Assembly (NCBI GenBank): GCA_038143535.1
Contig: JAYQMD010000001.1
Coordinates: 1,116,001-1,180,000 of the forward strand
Direction: 5' to 3'
DNA from: UBA7446 sp038143535
GTDB taxonomy: Bacteria; Bacteroidota; Bacteroidia; Flavobacteriales; Flavobacteriaceae
DNA length: 64,000 nt
Every line of letters begins with the position of its first letter. The first letter of the stretch is position 1. Of this stretch, positions 1-9,067 are shown piece by piece. The notes under the pieces were generated by a model. The model did not search any database. It was not told the DNA's origin and was given only the letters and a program-made list of their open reading frames with translations. A program made the position numbers and the translations under genes.

Positions 1-75
1 GCTAAAAAATTGGATAAGCAGAATATGCTTGCCGATCAAATCAAGCTGATGCAGCAGCAGTTAAAGAAAATTTAA
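1..75 (+). CDS. C-terminal end of an unidentified protein (partial)
   Basis: An open frame enters from the left edge and ends at a TAA at 73-75, giving the last 24 residues of a protein. The tail is rich in Lys, Gln, Leu and Met (it ends LMQQQLKKI) and looks helical, possibly coiled coil. It converges with the hydrolase gene on the other strand, whose stop codon directly abuts. There is too little sequence to name a family. Confidence 0.5.
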   Translation, partial: AKKLDKQNMLADQIKLMQQQLKKI

Positions 76-744
76 CTAAGTCGGCGTCAAGATAATCTGC
101 GGTAAGTGCTGATTAAACCATTGTGCGCGTGTCATGATCATGACATGTGTTCCTTTGGGGACTGGGATAAAATCCTTTAAATGCAGGGCTGGGAATACCA
201 TATCATAAGTCCCGTGAATATGTGTCACATTGGGAAGCGGCGTATCTTGACTCCAATTAAAAAGAACTTGCAACGACCAATTCAGGTATTCTGGCGATCT
301 AACAGATAAATATTTTTTATTTAAATCCATGCGCTTTCGTACAGTAGGACCAAAAACAAAGCCCACAAAATCTTCTAAATTGTCAATCCACTGAACAGGG
401 AAAAACTTGTAAGCACTTGTCTTGCGAGTAACGCGCATGTGAATGGGAAACTCACGCCAGGTTCGCACGCTTGAAATGATGATAACCTTCCGGCAAGGAA
501 TGATTTTAGACATCTCTTGCACCAATATACCACCAAAAGAAACTCCGATTAAAACAGGACTAGAATAAGTCACTTTTTCGCACATACGTTTGGCATAAGA
601 CGCCAAGGATTCTTGCTGGTTAGGCATAAACCAAGACAACAAATGCACCTCGAAAGGGCTGATGAGTTTTATGCGTTCGAAAATCTCATTATTAGCAGCC
701 ATACCGGGCATCATGTAGACATGAATGGCAGCGCTCTTCTTCAT
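76..744 (-). CDS. alpha/beta hydrolase
   Basis: A 222-residue protein with the alpha/beta-hydrolase pattern. The nucleophile elbow GVSFGG is at residues 67-72 (Ser69), the likely acid is Asp181 after HGTY, and the likely base is His200 in PKGTH, so a full Ser-Asp-His triad is visible in the expected order. There is no signal peptide, so it is probably cytoplasmic. The substrate cannot be read from sequence; the family covers esterases, thioesterases and lipases. It is transcribed away from the GNAT-like gene across a 54-bp divergent gap. The protein is short for the fold, leaving little room for a lid domain. Confidence 0.75.
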   Translation of the reverse strand: MKKSAAIHVYMMPGMAANNEIFERIKLISPFEVHLLSWFMPNQQESLASYAKRMCEKVTYSSPVLIGVSFGGILVQEMSKIIPCRKVIIISSVRTWREFPIHMRVTRKTSAYKFFPVQWIDNLEDFVGFVFGPTVRKRMDLNKKYLSVRSPEYLNWSLQVLFNWSQDTPLPNVTHIHGTYDMVFPALHLKDFIPVPKGTHVMIMTRAQWFNQHLPQIILTPT

Positions 745-771
745 TGCAAACTAAATGTACATAAAATTTTG

Positions 772-779
772 TAAATTTG
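772..779 (+). promoter_or_regulatory. -7 promoter box (TAAATTTG) of the GNAT-like gene
   Basis: A perfect match to the Bacteroidota -7 consensus TAnnTTTG lies 19 bases before the ATG at 799. The nearest upstream TTG (744-746) is 25 bases away, longer than the usual 17-23, so the -33 element is uncertain. Confidence 0.5.
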
Positions 780-798
780 CAGACTAGCATAATCATTA

Positions 799-1092
799 AT
801 GGATAAAATTAACGTCACTGACAACGCCTTTTTACGCCAGTTTGAAACAGAAGTTCAAGGTGAGCTTGCCAAAATAGAATACGCACAGCAGGAACGCAAA
901 ATCTTTCTTACCAAACTCGTGGTTCCAAAAGATAAGTTCCCGAACGACTTTAGCGATGCTTTTATAAAGGAAGTACTGTCAATCATAGCAGAGCGAAACA
1001 TCAGCATGATGCCAACTAGCCCAGAGATTGTACGTTTTATCCGCAAGAACAAACGCTACAGAAGCATGCTCCCCATTGGCGTACGCATCTAA
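799..1092 (+). CDS. small GNAT-like N-acetyltransferase (YjdJ-type)
   Basis: A 97-residue protein that I recognise as the small, single-domain Gcn5-related acetyltransferase type common in Bacteroidota. The features are the strand pair GELAKIEYAQQERKIFLTKL (residues 21-40), a central helix (DAFIKEVLSIIAERN) and the end PTSPEIVRFIRKNKRYRSML, where the PEI..FIRKN segment resembles the acetyl-CoA-facing helix of this group. These proteins are about half the length of a normal GNAT domain and their substrate is unknown. The ATG is 19 bases after a perfect -7 box. It is transcribed alone, converging with mtaB five bases downstream. Confidence 0.65.
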   Translation: MDKINVTDNAFLRQFETEVQGELAKIEYAQQERKIFLTKLVVPKDKFPNDFSDAFIKEVLSIIAERNISMMPTSPEIVRFIRKNKRYRSMLPIGVRI

Positions 1093-1097
1093 TTTTA

Positions 1098-2426
1098 CTA
1101 GGCTGTAATCGCCGTTGTTTGATCAAAATTTACCAAACCATCATCATCAATTGCAGTCAAGCGTAAACACTTGATGGTATTGCATAGCGCGGGATTCCAA
1201 AAGGCCTTTACTTTAACGTAATTGGGAGTAAATCCGTGGACAAATCCATTCTTATTTTCAGACTCAAACAACACTTCTTGTTCAGTGCCTAATTGGCTTT
1301 CATAAAAAGCACGTCGCTTTTTTTGAGACAACCCGCGCAACATCTTACTCCTTTTAGCACGTACCGCTTTAGGAACAACAGCAGGCATACCAGCTGCAAG
1401 GGTATTCTCACGCTCTGAATAAGTAAATACATGAAGATATGAAACGTCAAGTTCGTTGAGAAAATGATAGGTTTCCATAAAATGTTTGTCTGACTCTCCA
1501 GGAAACCCTACAATTACATCTACCCCAATACAAGCGTGGGGCATACGGGCTTTTATCTGCGCCACACGCTTACCATATAGCTCGCACTGATACCTCCTGC
1601 GCATAGCAGCCAAAATCTCATTGCTGCCACTTTGTAGCGGCATGTGAAAATGTGGCACAAAACGCTTGGAATCGGCTACAAATTCAATGGTCTCTTGACG
1701 CAATAAATTGGGCTCTATAGAAGAAATACGTATGCGTTCCAATCCAGAAACCTCGTCCAAAGCGCTTACCAAATCAAAAAACGTATGGTCGTGTTTTTTT
1801 GCGCCAAATTCGCCCTTGCCAAAGTCACCAATATTAACTCCCGTCAACACCACCTCTTTGATGTCTTGCGCAGCAATTTTATTTGCCTGCCTAAGAATAT
1901 TATCAAGTGTATCGCTACGCGAAAAACCACGCGCCAAGGGAATGGTACAGTAGGTGCATTTGTAGTCGCAACCATCTTGAACCTTTAAAAATGCACGTGT
2001 GCGTTCGCCAATGGCATAACTCCCAATATACTGCTCCACGTCATCAATAGAGCAAGCGTGAACAGCAGTTTCAGAACCCGTTTTACTCTCAACAAAATCC
2101 ACCACATTAAACTTTTCGTTGGCGCCTAAGACCAAATCTACCCCGTCCAATGCAGCCAAGGCTTCAGGTTTAAGCTGTGCATAACAGCCTATGGCAACCA
2201 GAAAACCATCTGGGTTTTGCTTAAGTGCTTGCTTGACTATGGTTTTGAATTTTTTGTCTGCATTTTCTGTAACCGAGCACGTGTTGATAACGTATACATC
2301 TGCAGGTGTATCAAAAGCGGTTTCTACGTAGCCTGCTGCCTTAAAAGAACGGGCAATAGACGATGTTTCTGAAAAATTCAGCTTACATCCCAAAGTGTAA
2401 AAAGCTACCGAACCTGTAGAAGACAT
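1098..2426 (-). CDS. mtaB: tRNA t6A37 methylthiotransferase MtaB
   Basis: A 442-residue radical-SAM methylthiotransferase. The N-terminal UPF0004 domain has the three cluster cysteines Cys14 (TLGCKLN), Cys50 (INTCSVT) and Cys81 (GCYAQ). The radical-SAM motif CDYKCTYC is at residues 153-160 (Cys153, Cys157, Cys160), and a TRAM-like region ends the protein. The TLGCKLN and INTCSVT motifs fit the MtaB (YqeV) branch better than MiaB or RimO. The family converts t6A at position 37 of ANN-decoding tRNAs to ms2t6A using two 4Fe-4S clusters. A textbook promoter precedes it. Length matches the family, and no lesion is seen. Confidence 0.9.
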   Translation of the reverse strand: MSSTGSVAFYTLGCKLNFSETSSIARSFKAAGYVETAFDTPADVYVINTCSVTENADKKFKTIVKQALKQNPDGFLVAIGCYAQLKPEALAALDGVDLVLGANEKFNVVDFVESKTGSETAVHACSIDDVEQYIGSYAIGERTRAFLKVQDGCDYKCTYCTIPLARGFSRSDTLDNILRQANKIAAQDIKEVVLTGVNIGDFGKGEFGAKKHDHTFFDLVSALDEVSGLERIRISSIEPNLLRQETIEFVADSKRFVPHFHMPLQSGSNEILAAMRRRYQCELYGKRVAQIKARMPHACIGVDVIVGFPGESDKHFMETYHFLNELDVSYLHVFTYSERENTLAAGMPAVVPKAVRAKRSKMLRGLSQKKRRAFYESQLGTEQEVLFESENKNGFVHGFTPNYVKVKAFWNPALCNTIKCLRLTAIDDDGLVNFDQTTAITA

Positions 2427-2439
2427 CTTGTTGTTTTTG

Positions 2440-2469
2440 CAAATATAATCCTATATGATTGAGGGGCAA
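2440..2469 (-). promoter_or_regulatory. mtaB promoter (-33 TTG, 19 bp, -7 TATATTTG)
   Basis: On the reverse strand the -7 box TATATTTG lies at 2447-2440 and a -33 TTG at 2469-2467, separated by exactly 19 bases. This matches the Bacteroidota housekeeping consensus. The ATG follows 13 bases after the box. Confidence 0.75.
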
Positions 2470-2474
2470 CCTGC

Positions 2475-3632
2475 CTAGTGGCGGAATTCCTTGGTGGTAG
2501 CAAACAAATGCGTCAAAATAGCTTTGTCATCAGCAGACATATCTTGACCACGCCGGGCCATAACCACAGCAGCCGTATTCAGCATCTTGTCCAAATTGTT
2601 TTCGGTCATGCCCTGAGAACCACCTCGAGAAAAACTGGGAATAAACGTCCGTGGAAAACCTATACTAAAAATACTGCAACCAACACCTACAACAGTAGCT
2701 GTATTCAGTGGTGTTTGAATAGCCGTTTTGGAGTGGTCGCCCATAATAAGCCCACAAAACTGCAAACCAGTGGATATAAATTTTTGTTGGGTGTAGTTCC
2801 AAGCACGGGTGTTACCGTAATCGTTTTTAAGGTTTGACGCATCGGTAGCAGCGCCCAAATTACACCACTCCCCTATTACGGCATTACCCAAAAAGCCATC
2901 GTGTGCTTTGTTGCTATTGCCAAACATCACCACGTTATTGAGCTCGCCGCCTGCCTTACAATGGGGTCCAAGACTGGTGCCACCATAGATTTTAGCACCC
3001 ATTTTAATAACACTGTTTTTGCCAATATAAATAGGTCCGCTAAGCAAAGTGCCTTCCATAACGGTTGCGCCATCATCAATGATAATGGGCCCGTCTTGTG
3101 TGTTGTATACTGCTGCAAACGAAGTGACATTTGCGCCAACCAACACTGGACAGTTACCGTGCTGTTGGTTTGTTTCGTTTAGTTTGTTGTTGTGTGTACC
3201 ACTAAAAAAAGAAGCATCTTCAATCAGGACCTCCGCATTTTTGGAGAACAAATCCCATGGATAGCGAACAAGGCGTATTTTAGCGTCGATGCCAATGGCT
3301 TCAAATGTTTCCAATGCCGTATCCGTACTGGATTCAGCACCACAAAAAGCAATCATGGTACTGTTGTGCATCAGTTTCTGTCCGTCTTTTAAATCGTTGA
3401 TTGCAGATAGAAGTTCTTGGTTGGGAAGGCATCCCGCCATTACTGCAAGGTCAAAAGAAGGGGTTGATTCTTGAAGGTACGTTTCTGTTTCAACGACAAC
3501 CTCAGCATCTAGTGCAAGGGACCATCGCTTGGCTAGCGTCATGCCGCCGAGCAACAAATCAGCAACAGGTCTGGTGTAGACCAAAGGCAGTAGATCAGAA
3601 CGGTTTGGACCGTCATATAAGCAAATACGCAT
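2475..3632 (-). CDS. GlmU-like sugar nucleotidyltransferase family protein
   Basis: A 385-residue protein of the GlmU-like family found across Bacteroidota. The N-terminal half begins MRICLYDGPNRSDLLPL, with TRPVADLLLGG at about residues 20-30, and resembles a nucleotidyltransferase fold. The C-terminal half has left-handed beta-helix hexapeptide repeats (for example GPIYIGKNSVIKMGAKIYGG) typical of acyl- or acetyltransferases. A role in activating a cell-wall or polysaccharide sugar nucleotide is likely, but the N-terminal half lacks a clear GxGTRM signature, so I do not call it GlmU itself. The -7 box TATCTTTG sits only four bases before the ATG, so the mRNA may be leaderless. Confidence 0.75.
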   Translation of the reverse strand: MRICLYDGPNRSDLLPLVYTRPVADLLLGGMTLAKRWSLALDAEVVVETETYLQESTPSFDLAVMAGCLPNQELLSAINDLKDGQKLMHNSTMIAFCGAESSTDTALETFEAIGIDAKIRLVRYPWDLFSKNAEVLIEDASFFSGTHNNKLNETNQQHGNCPVLVGANVTSFAAVYNTQDGPIIIDDGATVMEGTLLSGPIYIGKNSVIKMGAKIYGGTSLGPHCKAGGELNNVVMFGNSNKAHDGFLGNAVIGEWCNLGAATDASNLKNDYGNTRAWNYTQQKFISTGLQFCGLIMGDHSKTAIQTPLNTATVVGVGCSIFSIGFPRTFIPSFSRGGSQGMTENNLDKMLNTAAVVMARRGQDMSADDKAILTHLFATTKEFRH

Positions 3633-3636
3633 GTAT

Positions 3637-3644
3637 CAAAGATA
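3637..3644 (-). promoter_or_regulatory. -7 box (TATCTTTG) four bases before the GlmU-like start
   Basis: A perfect TAnnTTTG box on the reverse strand is followed by ATAC and then the ATG at 3632. With the start site expected about five bases after the box, transcription would begin at or next to the start codon. No clear -33 TTG is seen; the upstream stretch is T-rich. Confidence 0.5.
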
Positions 3645-3653
3645 GGTGTAAAT

Positions 3654-3680
3654 AAAAAAACCTCCATAAGGAGGTTTTAA
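3654..3680 (-). terminator. intrinsic terminator downstream of rpmE2
   Basis: The hairpin arms CCTCC and GGAGG (extended by A/T pairs to AAAACCTCC and GGAGGTTTT) enclose an ATAA loop. On the reverse strand the hairpin is followed by a run of T. It lies just after the rpmE2 stop and before the next reverse gene, and could act in both directions. Confidence 0.75.
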
Positions 3681-3699
3681 ATTTGATTCCAATTCAAAA

Positions 3700-3950
3700 T
3701 TATTTTTTGAATTTGGCGTATTTGTTCTTGAACTTGTCAATACGTCCAGCCGTGTCTACAAGTTTGGATTTACCTGTATAAAATGGGTGTGAGGTACGTG
3801 AAATTTCAAGTTTAACTAACGGATACTCAACACCTTCTACTTCGAGTTTCTCCTTAGCATTGGCAGTTGACTTTGTTATAAAAAGTCCTCATTAGACATG
3901 TCCTTGAATGCTACCAAGCGATAATTGTCGGGGTGTATACCTTGTTTCAT
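3700..3950 (-). CDS. rpmE2: ribosomal protein bL31 type B (frameshifted as read)
   Basis: The reverse strand from the ATG at 3950 begins MKQGIHPDNYRLVAF and continues with SRTSHPFYTGKSKLVDTAGR to a TAA at 3700-3702, which is clearly type B bL31. The frame breaks at the A5 run at 3880-3884 (T5 in the coding sense). One more T would give DFFITKSTANAKEK and an 83-residue protein of normal length. As read, translation stops after about 24 residues. Type B lacks the zinc-binding cysteines, and none is present here. The rest of the gene is well conserved, so a sequencing error is the simplest explanation. A -7 box lies upstream and a strong terminator follows. Confidence 0.85.
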
Positions 3951-3974
3951 AATGCGTTGCCTTAATTAGGAATG

Positions 3975-3982
3975 CAAATTTA
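3975..3982 (-). promoter_or_regulatory. -7 box (TAAATTTG) of rpmE2
   Basis: A perfect TAnnTTTG box on the reverse strand, 24 bases before the rpmE2 ATG at 3950. No TTG is seen at ideal -33 spacing. Confidence 0.5.
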
Positions 3983-4030
3983 ATTATTTTATCTAAATTT
4001 TCCATTCACTTTACACTTAAAAAACATCAT

Positions 4031-4537
4031 ATGGAAACTTCACCAAAATTAGGATCTTATAATTATCGCCATGGTGCCATGGCTGGCGGCATTGGAATCG
4101 TATTCAGTGTCATGCTTTTCTTCATGGACATGACCTATGATCAATCCCCTGTGATTACAGCAATCAATATCTTGATACCTGCTTCAATGGCCGTAATGGC
4201 AATACTAACATTTAAAAAAAATAATACGGGGCTACTATCACTAAAACAAGCCATCAAACTAGGAGTTGGAGTGTTTTTAGTAGCTGCAATTATTGGATTA
4301 GCATACTTTACTGTCTTTATCAATTTTGTTGAACCCGAGTTTATTTCGAATACTGCTGCTATGCAAGCCGATGCACTGCGTGAAGCACAACCAACTATGG
4401 ATGAAGATATTATCGAAATGCAACAAACCAATACCGAAAAGTATTTCTACATAAGCTATCCTGTCATTTTAATTATAAACTTATTCATCGGGTTTATAGT
4501 TGGATTGGTAACCGGCTTATTCACAAAAAATAGTTAA
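4031..4537 (+). CDS. DUF4199 family membrane protein
   Basis: A 168-residue protein with four predicted membrane segments at about residues 15-33, 41-61, 76-99 and 140-164. A polar loop (residues 105-138) contains acidic and Gln-rich sequence with DEDIIEMQQTN. The arrangement matches DUF4199, a Bacteroidota-specific inner-membrane family of unknown function. Its stop at 4535-4537 directly abuts the TTG start of the glycosyltransferase, so the two are probably co-transcribed and translationally coupled. This pairing suggests envelope glycan or lipid work, but that is inference from position only. Confidence 0.7.
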   Translation: METSPKLGSYNYRHGAMAGGIGIVFSVMLFFMDMTYDQSPVITAINILIPASMAVMAILTFKKNNTGLLSLKQAIKLGVGVFLVAAIIGLAYFTVFINFVEPEFISNTAAMQADALREAQPTMDEDIIEMQQTNTEKYFYISYPVILIINLFIGFIVGLVTGLFTKNS

Positions 4538-5515
4538 TTGACCAAACATCCAAACTTATCAATTGTCATTCCCTTTTTAGATGAGGAAGCATCGCTTCCG
4601 GAACTTTACGCATGGATTGTTCGTGTTTTAGACAAGGCTGAGCTCAGTTTTGAAATTATTTTTATTGATGACGGCAGCACCGACAAGGCTTGGGACTGGG
4701 TCTCAGCCACTATTGCGCAAGACAAACGTATTCGCGGTATTCGGTTTTTGCGCAACTACGGCAAGTCGCAAGCGTTGCATGCGGGCTTTTTAGCTTGCAC
4801 AGGAGAAGTTGTTTGCACCATGGATGCCGATTTACAGGACTCGCCAGAGGAACTTCCCGAACTCTATAAATTAATCGTAGAGGAGAATTACGACATGATA
4901 TCAGGGTGGAAAAAGAAAAGGTACGACTCCTACCTTTTTAAAAACCTACCGTCCAAAATATTTAACTGGGCTGCAAGATTAGTGTCAGGCATTAAGCTTC
5001 ACGATTTTAATTGTGGCCTAAAAGCCTACCGAAGTGATGTTGTGAAAACCATTGAAGTGTATGGCGAAATGCACCGCTATATCCCCGTATTGGCCAAGCA
5101 AGCTGGTTTTAGAAAAATCGGAGAGAAAGTAGTACAACACCAAAAACGCAAGTTTGGTCATTCTAAATTTGGAGCCGACCGATTTATCAAGGGTTTTTTA
5201 GATTTAATTACCTTGTGGTTTCTGCATCGCTTTGGCAGAAGACCTATGTATTTTTTTGGGCTAATTGGCAGCATTATGCTGATTATGGGCTTTGGTTTCT
5301 CTCTGTATCTTGGTGTAGACAAACTATTTGTTAACCCTACCGGAAGAATGATTGCCCAAAGACCCCAATTCTATGTGGCGCTTACAACCATGATACTCGG
5401 AAGCCAGTTCTTTTTAGCTGGATTTTTGGGTGAAATTGTGATTAGAAACAGAGACAACAAAACCATGTATAAAATAAAAGAACACTTACCCCATAACTCT
5501 CAAGGGAATATTTAA
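4538..5515 (+). CDS. GT2 family glycosyltransferase (polyprenyl-phosphate type)
   Basis: A 325-residue family-2 glycosyltransferase. The GT-A domain shows LSIVIPFLDEEASL at residues 7-20, the nucleotide-binding IDDGSTD (Asp44, Asp45) and the metal-binding DAD at residues 96-98 followed by LQDSPEE. Two C-terminal membrane segments (about 237-257 and 283-306) give the layout of dolichol- or undecaprenyl-phosphate mannose/glucose synthases such as DPM1 and GtrB. It likely transfers a sugar onto polyprenyl phosphate at the inner membrane. The start is a TTG abutting the previous stop; no ATG occurs near that could serve the conserved N-terminus. Confidence 0.8.
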   Translation: MTKHPNLSIVIPFLDEEASLPELYAWIVRVLDKAELSFEIIFIDDGSTDKAWDWVSATIAQDKRIRGIRFLRNYGKSQALHAGFLACTGEVVCTMDADLQDSPEELPELYKLIVEENYDMISGWKKKRYDSYLFKNLPSKIFNWAARLVSGIKLHDFNCGLKAYRSDVVKTIEVYGEMHRYIPVLAKQAGFRKIGEKVVQHQKRKFGHSKFGADRFIKGFLDLITLWFLHRFGRRPMYFFGLIGSIMLIMGFGFSLYLGVDKLFVNPTGRMIAQRPQFYVALTTMILGSQFFLAGFLGEIVIRNRDNKTMYKIKEHLPHNSQGNI

Positions 5516-5520
5516 ATTTG
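5513..5520 (+). promoter_or_regulatory. -7 box (TAAATTTG) before the phosphosugar mutase
   Basis: A perfect TAnnTTTG box overlaps the glycosyltransferase stop codon and lies 17 bases before the ATG at 5538. No clear -33 TTG is seen. It could give the mutase-exporter-methyltransferase run its own promoter. Confidence 0.4.
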
Positions 5521-5537
5521 TGGCCTAATTATTACCC

Positions 5538-7241
5538 ATGAGTACATCTTTTTTAGCACGCGTCGCTGCCTGGGAACTCCCCCCATTTGACTATGAAATA
5601 AAACAGGCTGTGGCCGAATTAAAAAATAACCCCACTGCACTAGAAGATGCATTCTACAAGGATTTGGCCTTTGGAACAGGCGGCATGCGAGGTATTATGG
5701 GCGTAGGTACCAACCGTGTAAACAAGTATACCTTTGGTAAAACAACACAGGGATTAAGTGATTACATAAAGTCGCAATTTCCAAATGAAACACCTAGCGT
5801 GGTAATTGGCTATGATTGCAGACACAACAGCAAGGAACTCGCACAAACCGTGGCTGCTGTTTTTTCAGCAAACGACATCAAGGTCTATTTATTCACAGAT
5901 TTACGGGCCACACCCGAGGTTTCTTTTGCCGTACGTCACCTCAACTGTCACTGTGGTATCGTACTTACGGCATCCCATAACCCGCCAGAATACAATGGCT
6001 ATAAGGTCTATTGGCAAGATGGTGGGCAAATTGTTCCTCCGCAAGACAACGGCATCATATCGGCCATCAACAATACGGCCTATGAAGCTATTTTGTTTGA
6101 TGCTAAACCTGCACTTATTACGCCCATCGACCACGCAACAGACGAAGCCTTTCAAGATGCTTCTGTTGCAGTTGGTCGTATTGGAAATGGGAATCGCCAA
6201 AAGGTCAAGGTGGTATTTACTCCATTACACGGCACCTCCGTAACGGCCATTCCACAGGTTCTTGAAAAAGCAGGATATAAGCATGTCTCGATAATTAAAC
6301 AACAGGCCAAACCAGACGGTGACTTCCCTACCGTTAAATCGCCAAACCCAGAAGAACCCGAAGCCCTACAAATGGCGATGGAAAAAGCCAATGCCATCGG
6401 CGCTGATATTGTGATTGGAACCGATCCCGATGCAGACCGCCTGGGGATAGCTGTAAGAAACGAAAACAACGAACTCGAACTTCTAAACGGCAACCAAGCG
6501 ATGGTGGCCATGACGGATTTCATCTTGAGCAAAGGCAACTACACCGCAGAAGAAAACCCATTTGTGGGCTCAACTATTGTTTCTACCCCCATGATGAGCG
6601 TCTTGGCAAATCACTATGGTGTTGAATGTAAGCTTGGACTTACAGGCTTTAAGTGGATTGCTCAAATGATCGAACACTACCCCAATCAGAAATGCCTTGG
6701 TGGTGGTGAAGAAAGTTTCGGATATATGGTTGGCGACTTTGTTCGTGACAAAGATGCCGTAACAGCGGCACTACTGGCGTGTGAATTAGTTACCGAGGCC
6801 AAATCAAATGGCAGTTCTTTCTTTAATGTGCTTTTGGAATCCTATGAAAAATTGGGTTGCTTTCAAGAGCGCTTGGTTTCGTTGGTCAAAAAAGGAAAAT
6901 CGGGTGCTGAGGAAATTGAAAGCATCATGGATCGCTTTAGAAAAGACCCTCCTAAAGATATTGACGGCAGTCCAATTCGTTTTATTGAAGACTATGCTAC
7001 AGCTGTTAGAACATTCGTAAATACGCAAGAAAAAGAAATGATACCTTTGCCGAAAGCAAATGTGTTGATTTTTACAGCTGAAGATGGTACTCGAGTAGCT
7101 GCCAGACCCAGCGGCACAGAACCTAAAATAAAGTTTTACGTGAGTGTAAATACAAACCTTAATTCCACTCGTGACTATAGAAAGACCAAAAATCAACTCG
7201 ATCAAAAGATGGATCGCATTTTGGCTGAATTAGGGATTTAA
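5538..7241 (+). CDS. phospho-sugar mutase (phosphoglucomutase/phosphomannomutase)
   Basis: A 567-residue alpha-D-phosphohexomutase. The phosphoserine loop TASHNP is at residues 144-149 (Ser146), the Mg-binding loop DPDAD at 296-300, the sugar-binding loop GGGEESFG at 388-395, and the phosphate-binding loop RPSGTEPK at 523-530. All four domains of the superfamily are therefore present in order. Length and motifs fit the PGM2-like or bacterial PgcA branch, interconverting hexose 1- and 6-phosphates. The choice between glucose, mannose and pentose substrates is not certain from sequence. The exporter gene begins one base after its stop. Confidence 0.88.
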   Translation: MSTSFLARVAAWELPPFDYEIKQAVAELKNNPTALEDAFYKDLAFGTGGMRGIMGVGTNRVNKYTFGKTTQGLSDYIKSQFPNETPSVVIGYDCRHNSKELAQTVAAVFSANDIKVYLFTDLRATPEVSFAVRHLNCHCGIVLTASHNPPEYNGYKVYWQDGGQIVPPQDNGIISAINNTAYEAILFDAKPALITPIDHATDEAFQDASVAVGRIGNGNRQKVKVVFTPLHGTSVTAIPQVLEKAGYKHVSIIKQQAKPDGDFPTVKSPNPEEPEALQMAMEKANAIGADIVIGTDPDADRLGIAVRNENNELELLNGNQAMVAMTDFILSKGNYTAEENPFVGSTIVSTPMMSVLANHYGVECKLGLTGFKWIAQMIEHYPNQKCLGGGEESFGYMVGDFVRDKDAVTAALLACELVTEAKSNGSSFFNVLLESYEKLGCFQERLVSLVKKGKSGAEEIESIMDRFRKDPPKDIDGSPIRFIEDYATAVRTFVNTQEKEMIPLPKANVLIFTAEDGTRVAARPSGTEPKIKFYVSVNTNLNSTRDYRKTKNQLDQKMDRILAELGI

Positions 7242-7242
7242 G

Positions 7243-9066
7243 ATGAGTCCAATTAGATACATAATGCGTTACGCGCTTCCGTACAAGGGGTATATTGCAC
7301 TTAATATTGTGTTCAACATACTGTATGCGCTGTTCAATGCAGCCTCTTTTTTGGCTTTGATGCCTATGCTAGAAGTACTTTTTAGAAACAACGAGGCACC
7401 AATGGCAATGCCTACCCGAGAAAGTGGCAATTTCTACCAAGAATATCTCTTTGACTCTTTTAGATTTCAAATTGCTGATTATGCCAAAGGCGATGCCACA
7501 AAAGCATTGATTTTGGTGATTGGCGTGATTTTAATCACCTTTTTACTGAAAAATCTCTTTAACTATTTAGCCATTTTTTTTATTACCTACATGCGTAATG
7601 GCGTGGTGAAAGACTTACAGCGCAACATCTATAAAAAACTAATTTCATTTCCTGCAAGTTTCCATGCCAACAACAAAAAAGGAGATACAATATCTCGTGT
7701 AACTTCTGATGTTACGGAAGTACAACGCTCTTTTTTGAGTGTGTTTGAAATGCTTATTCGGGAACCGCTGACCATTCTATTTGCACTGATTACCATGTTT
7801 GCTTTAAGCGCTAAACTCACGCTGTTTGTTTTGGTATTTATTCCCATAGCAGGCTGGCTCATTTCAATTGTAGGAAAGAGCCTAAAGTCGCGCTCGGAAA
7901 GGGTACAAAAACAACAAGGAGAGCTACTTTCCTATTTGGAGGAATCCCTTTCGGGCATACCCATCATTCAAATTTTTACCGCAGAACATATTTTTAATAA
8001 AAAATTTGCTGCTGTTACCAAGCGGCTTTTTAATTTTTCAAACAAGCTTATTCACAGAGAGAGCCTCGCCAGTCCGATAAGTGAATTTTTGGGTGTAGCG
8101 GTTATTGGCACCATCTTGTACATAGGCGGTCGGCTTGTATTGGTCGAACAATCCATGAGCGGTGAAGAATTTATTACCTATATGACCTTGGCCTATGGTG
8201 TACTAACGCCGGCCAAATCCATGAGTAGAGCCGTGTATAGCATTAGAAAAGGCAATGCTGCCGCGCAACGCATTATGGAATACCTCTTCCACAAATCAGA
8301 AATTCAATCACCTGCAAACCCAGCAGCATTACCCAAGTTTTCGTCTGAAATTAGTTTTGAAAACATACAGTTTAAGTATGAAGACGAAACGGTAATTGAT
8401 GGGTTTAATTTAAAAATACCCAAAGGAAATTCTGTAGCGCTTGTGGGCGCATCGGGAAGTGGAAAAACCACCATAGCCAACCTGTTGACGCGTTTTTATG
8501 ACCCACAACAGGGAACTATTAGTATAGACAACACACCCATTGATTCCGTTGACCTAAATGAACTGCGAAGCATGTTTGCCTATGTTACGCAGGACGCCAT
8601 ACTGTTTCATGATTCGGTCAAGGAAAACCTACTTATAGCAAAGCCAAACGCATCGGCAAAAGAGCTAGAAACAGCATTGCATATTGCAAATGCATATGAT
8701 TTTATCACCCAACTACCACAGGGCATTCAAACCGTAATTGGCGATGCCGGAAACAAACTCTCAGGAGGTCAAAAACAACGTTTAGCCATTGCAAGAGCTG
8801 TACTCAAAAATCCCCCTGTAATGATTCTAGATGAAGCCACCTCGGCTTTGGACACCGAGTCTGAAAAACTGGTTCAAGATGCGCTTCATAAAATGATGCA
8901 AAACCGAACCTCATTGGCCATTGCACACCGCCTATCTACAATAAAAAGTGCAGATGAAATTATTGTTCTCGACAAAGGAAAGGTAGTAGAAAGAGGCACG
9001 CACAAAGCACTGTTGGCTCAAGATGGTGTGTATAAAAAACTAATTGAGCTACAATCATTTGACTAA
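7243..9066 (+). CDS. MsbA-like ABC exporter, fused permease and ATPase
   Basis: A 607-residue half-transporter. The N-terminal membrane domain has about six segments (residues 15-335). The ATPase domain carries Walker A GASGSGKT (402-409), the Q-loop Gln450, the signature LSGGQ (506-510), Walker B VMILDE (526-531) and the switch His562. It probably works as a homodimer in the inner membrane. The family includes MsbA lipid A flippases and drug exporters. With a polyprenyl-phosphate glycosyltransferase and a sugar mutase upstream, a lipid or envelope-glycan substrate is plausible, but this rests on context. It is tightly packed between neighbours, with gaps of one base on each side. Confidence 0.85.
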   Translation: MSPIRYIMRYALPYKGYIALNIVFNILYALFNAASFLALMPMLEVLFRNNEAPMAMPTRESGNFYQEYLFDSFRFQIADYAKGDATKALILVIGVILITFLLKNLFNYLAIFFITYMRNGVVKDLQRNIYKKLISFPASFHANNKKGDTISRVTSDVTEVQRSFLSVFEMLIREPLTILFALITMFALSAKLTLFVLVFIPIAGWLISIVGKSLKSRSERVQKQQGELLSYLEESLSGIPIIQIFTAEHIFNKKFAAVTKRLFNFSNKLIHRESLASPISEFLGVAVIGTILYIGGRLVLVEQSMSGEEFITYMTLAYGVLTPAKSMSRAVYSIRKGNAAAQRIMEYLFHKSEIQSPANPAALPKFSSEISFENIQFKYEDETVIDGFNLKIPKGNSVALVGASGSGKTTIANLLTRFYDPQQGTISIDNTPIDSVDLNELRSMFAYVTQDAILFHDSVKENLLIAKPNASAKELETALHIANAYDFITQLPQGIQTVIGDAGNKLSGGQKQRLAIARAVLKNPPVMILDEATSALDTESEKLVQDALHKMMQNRTSLAIAHRLSTIKSADEIIVLDKGKVVERGTHKALLAQDGVYKKLIELQSFD

Positions 9067-9067
9067 C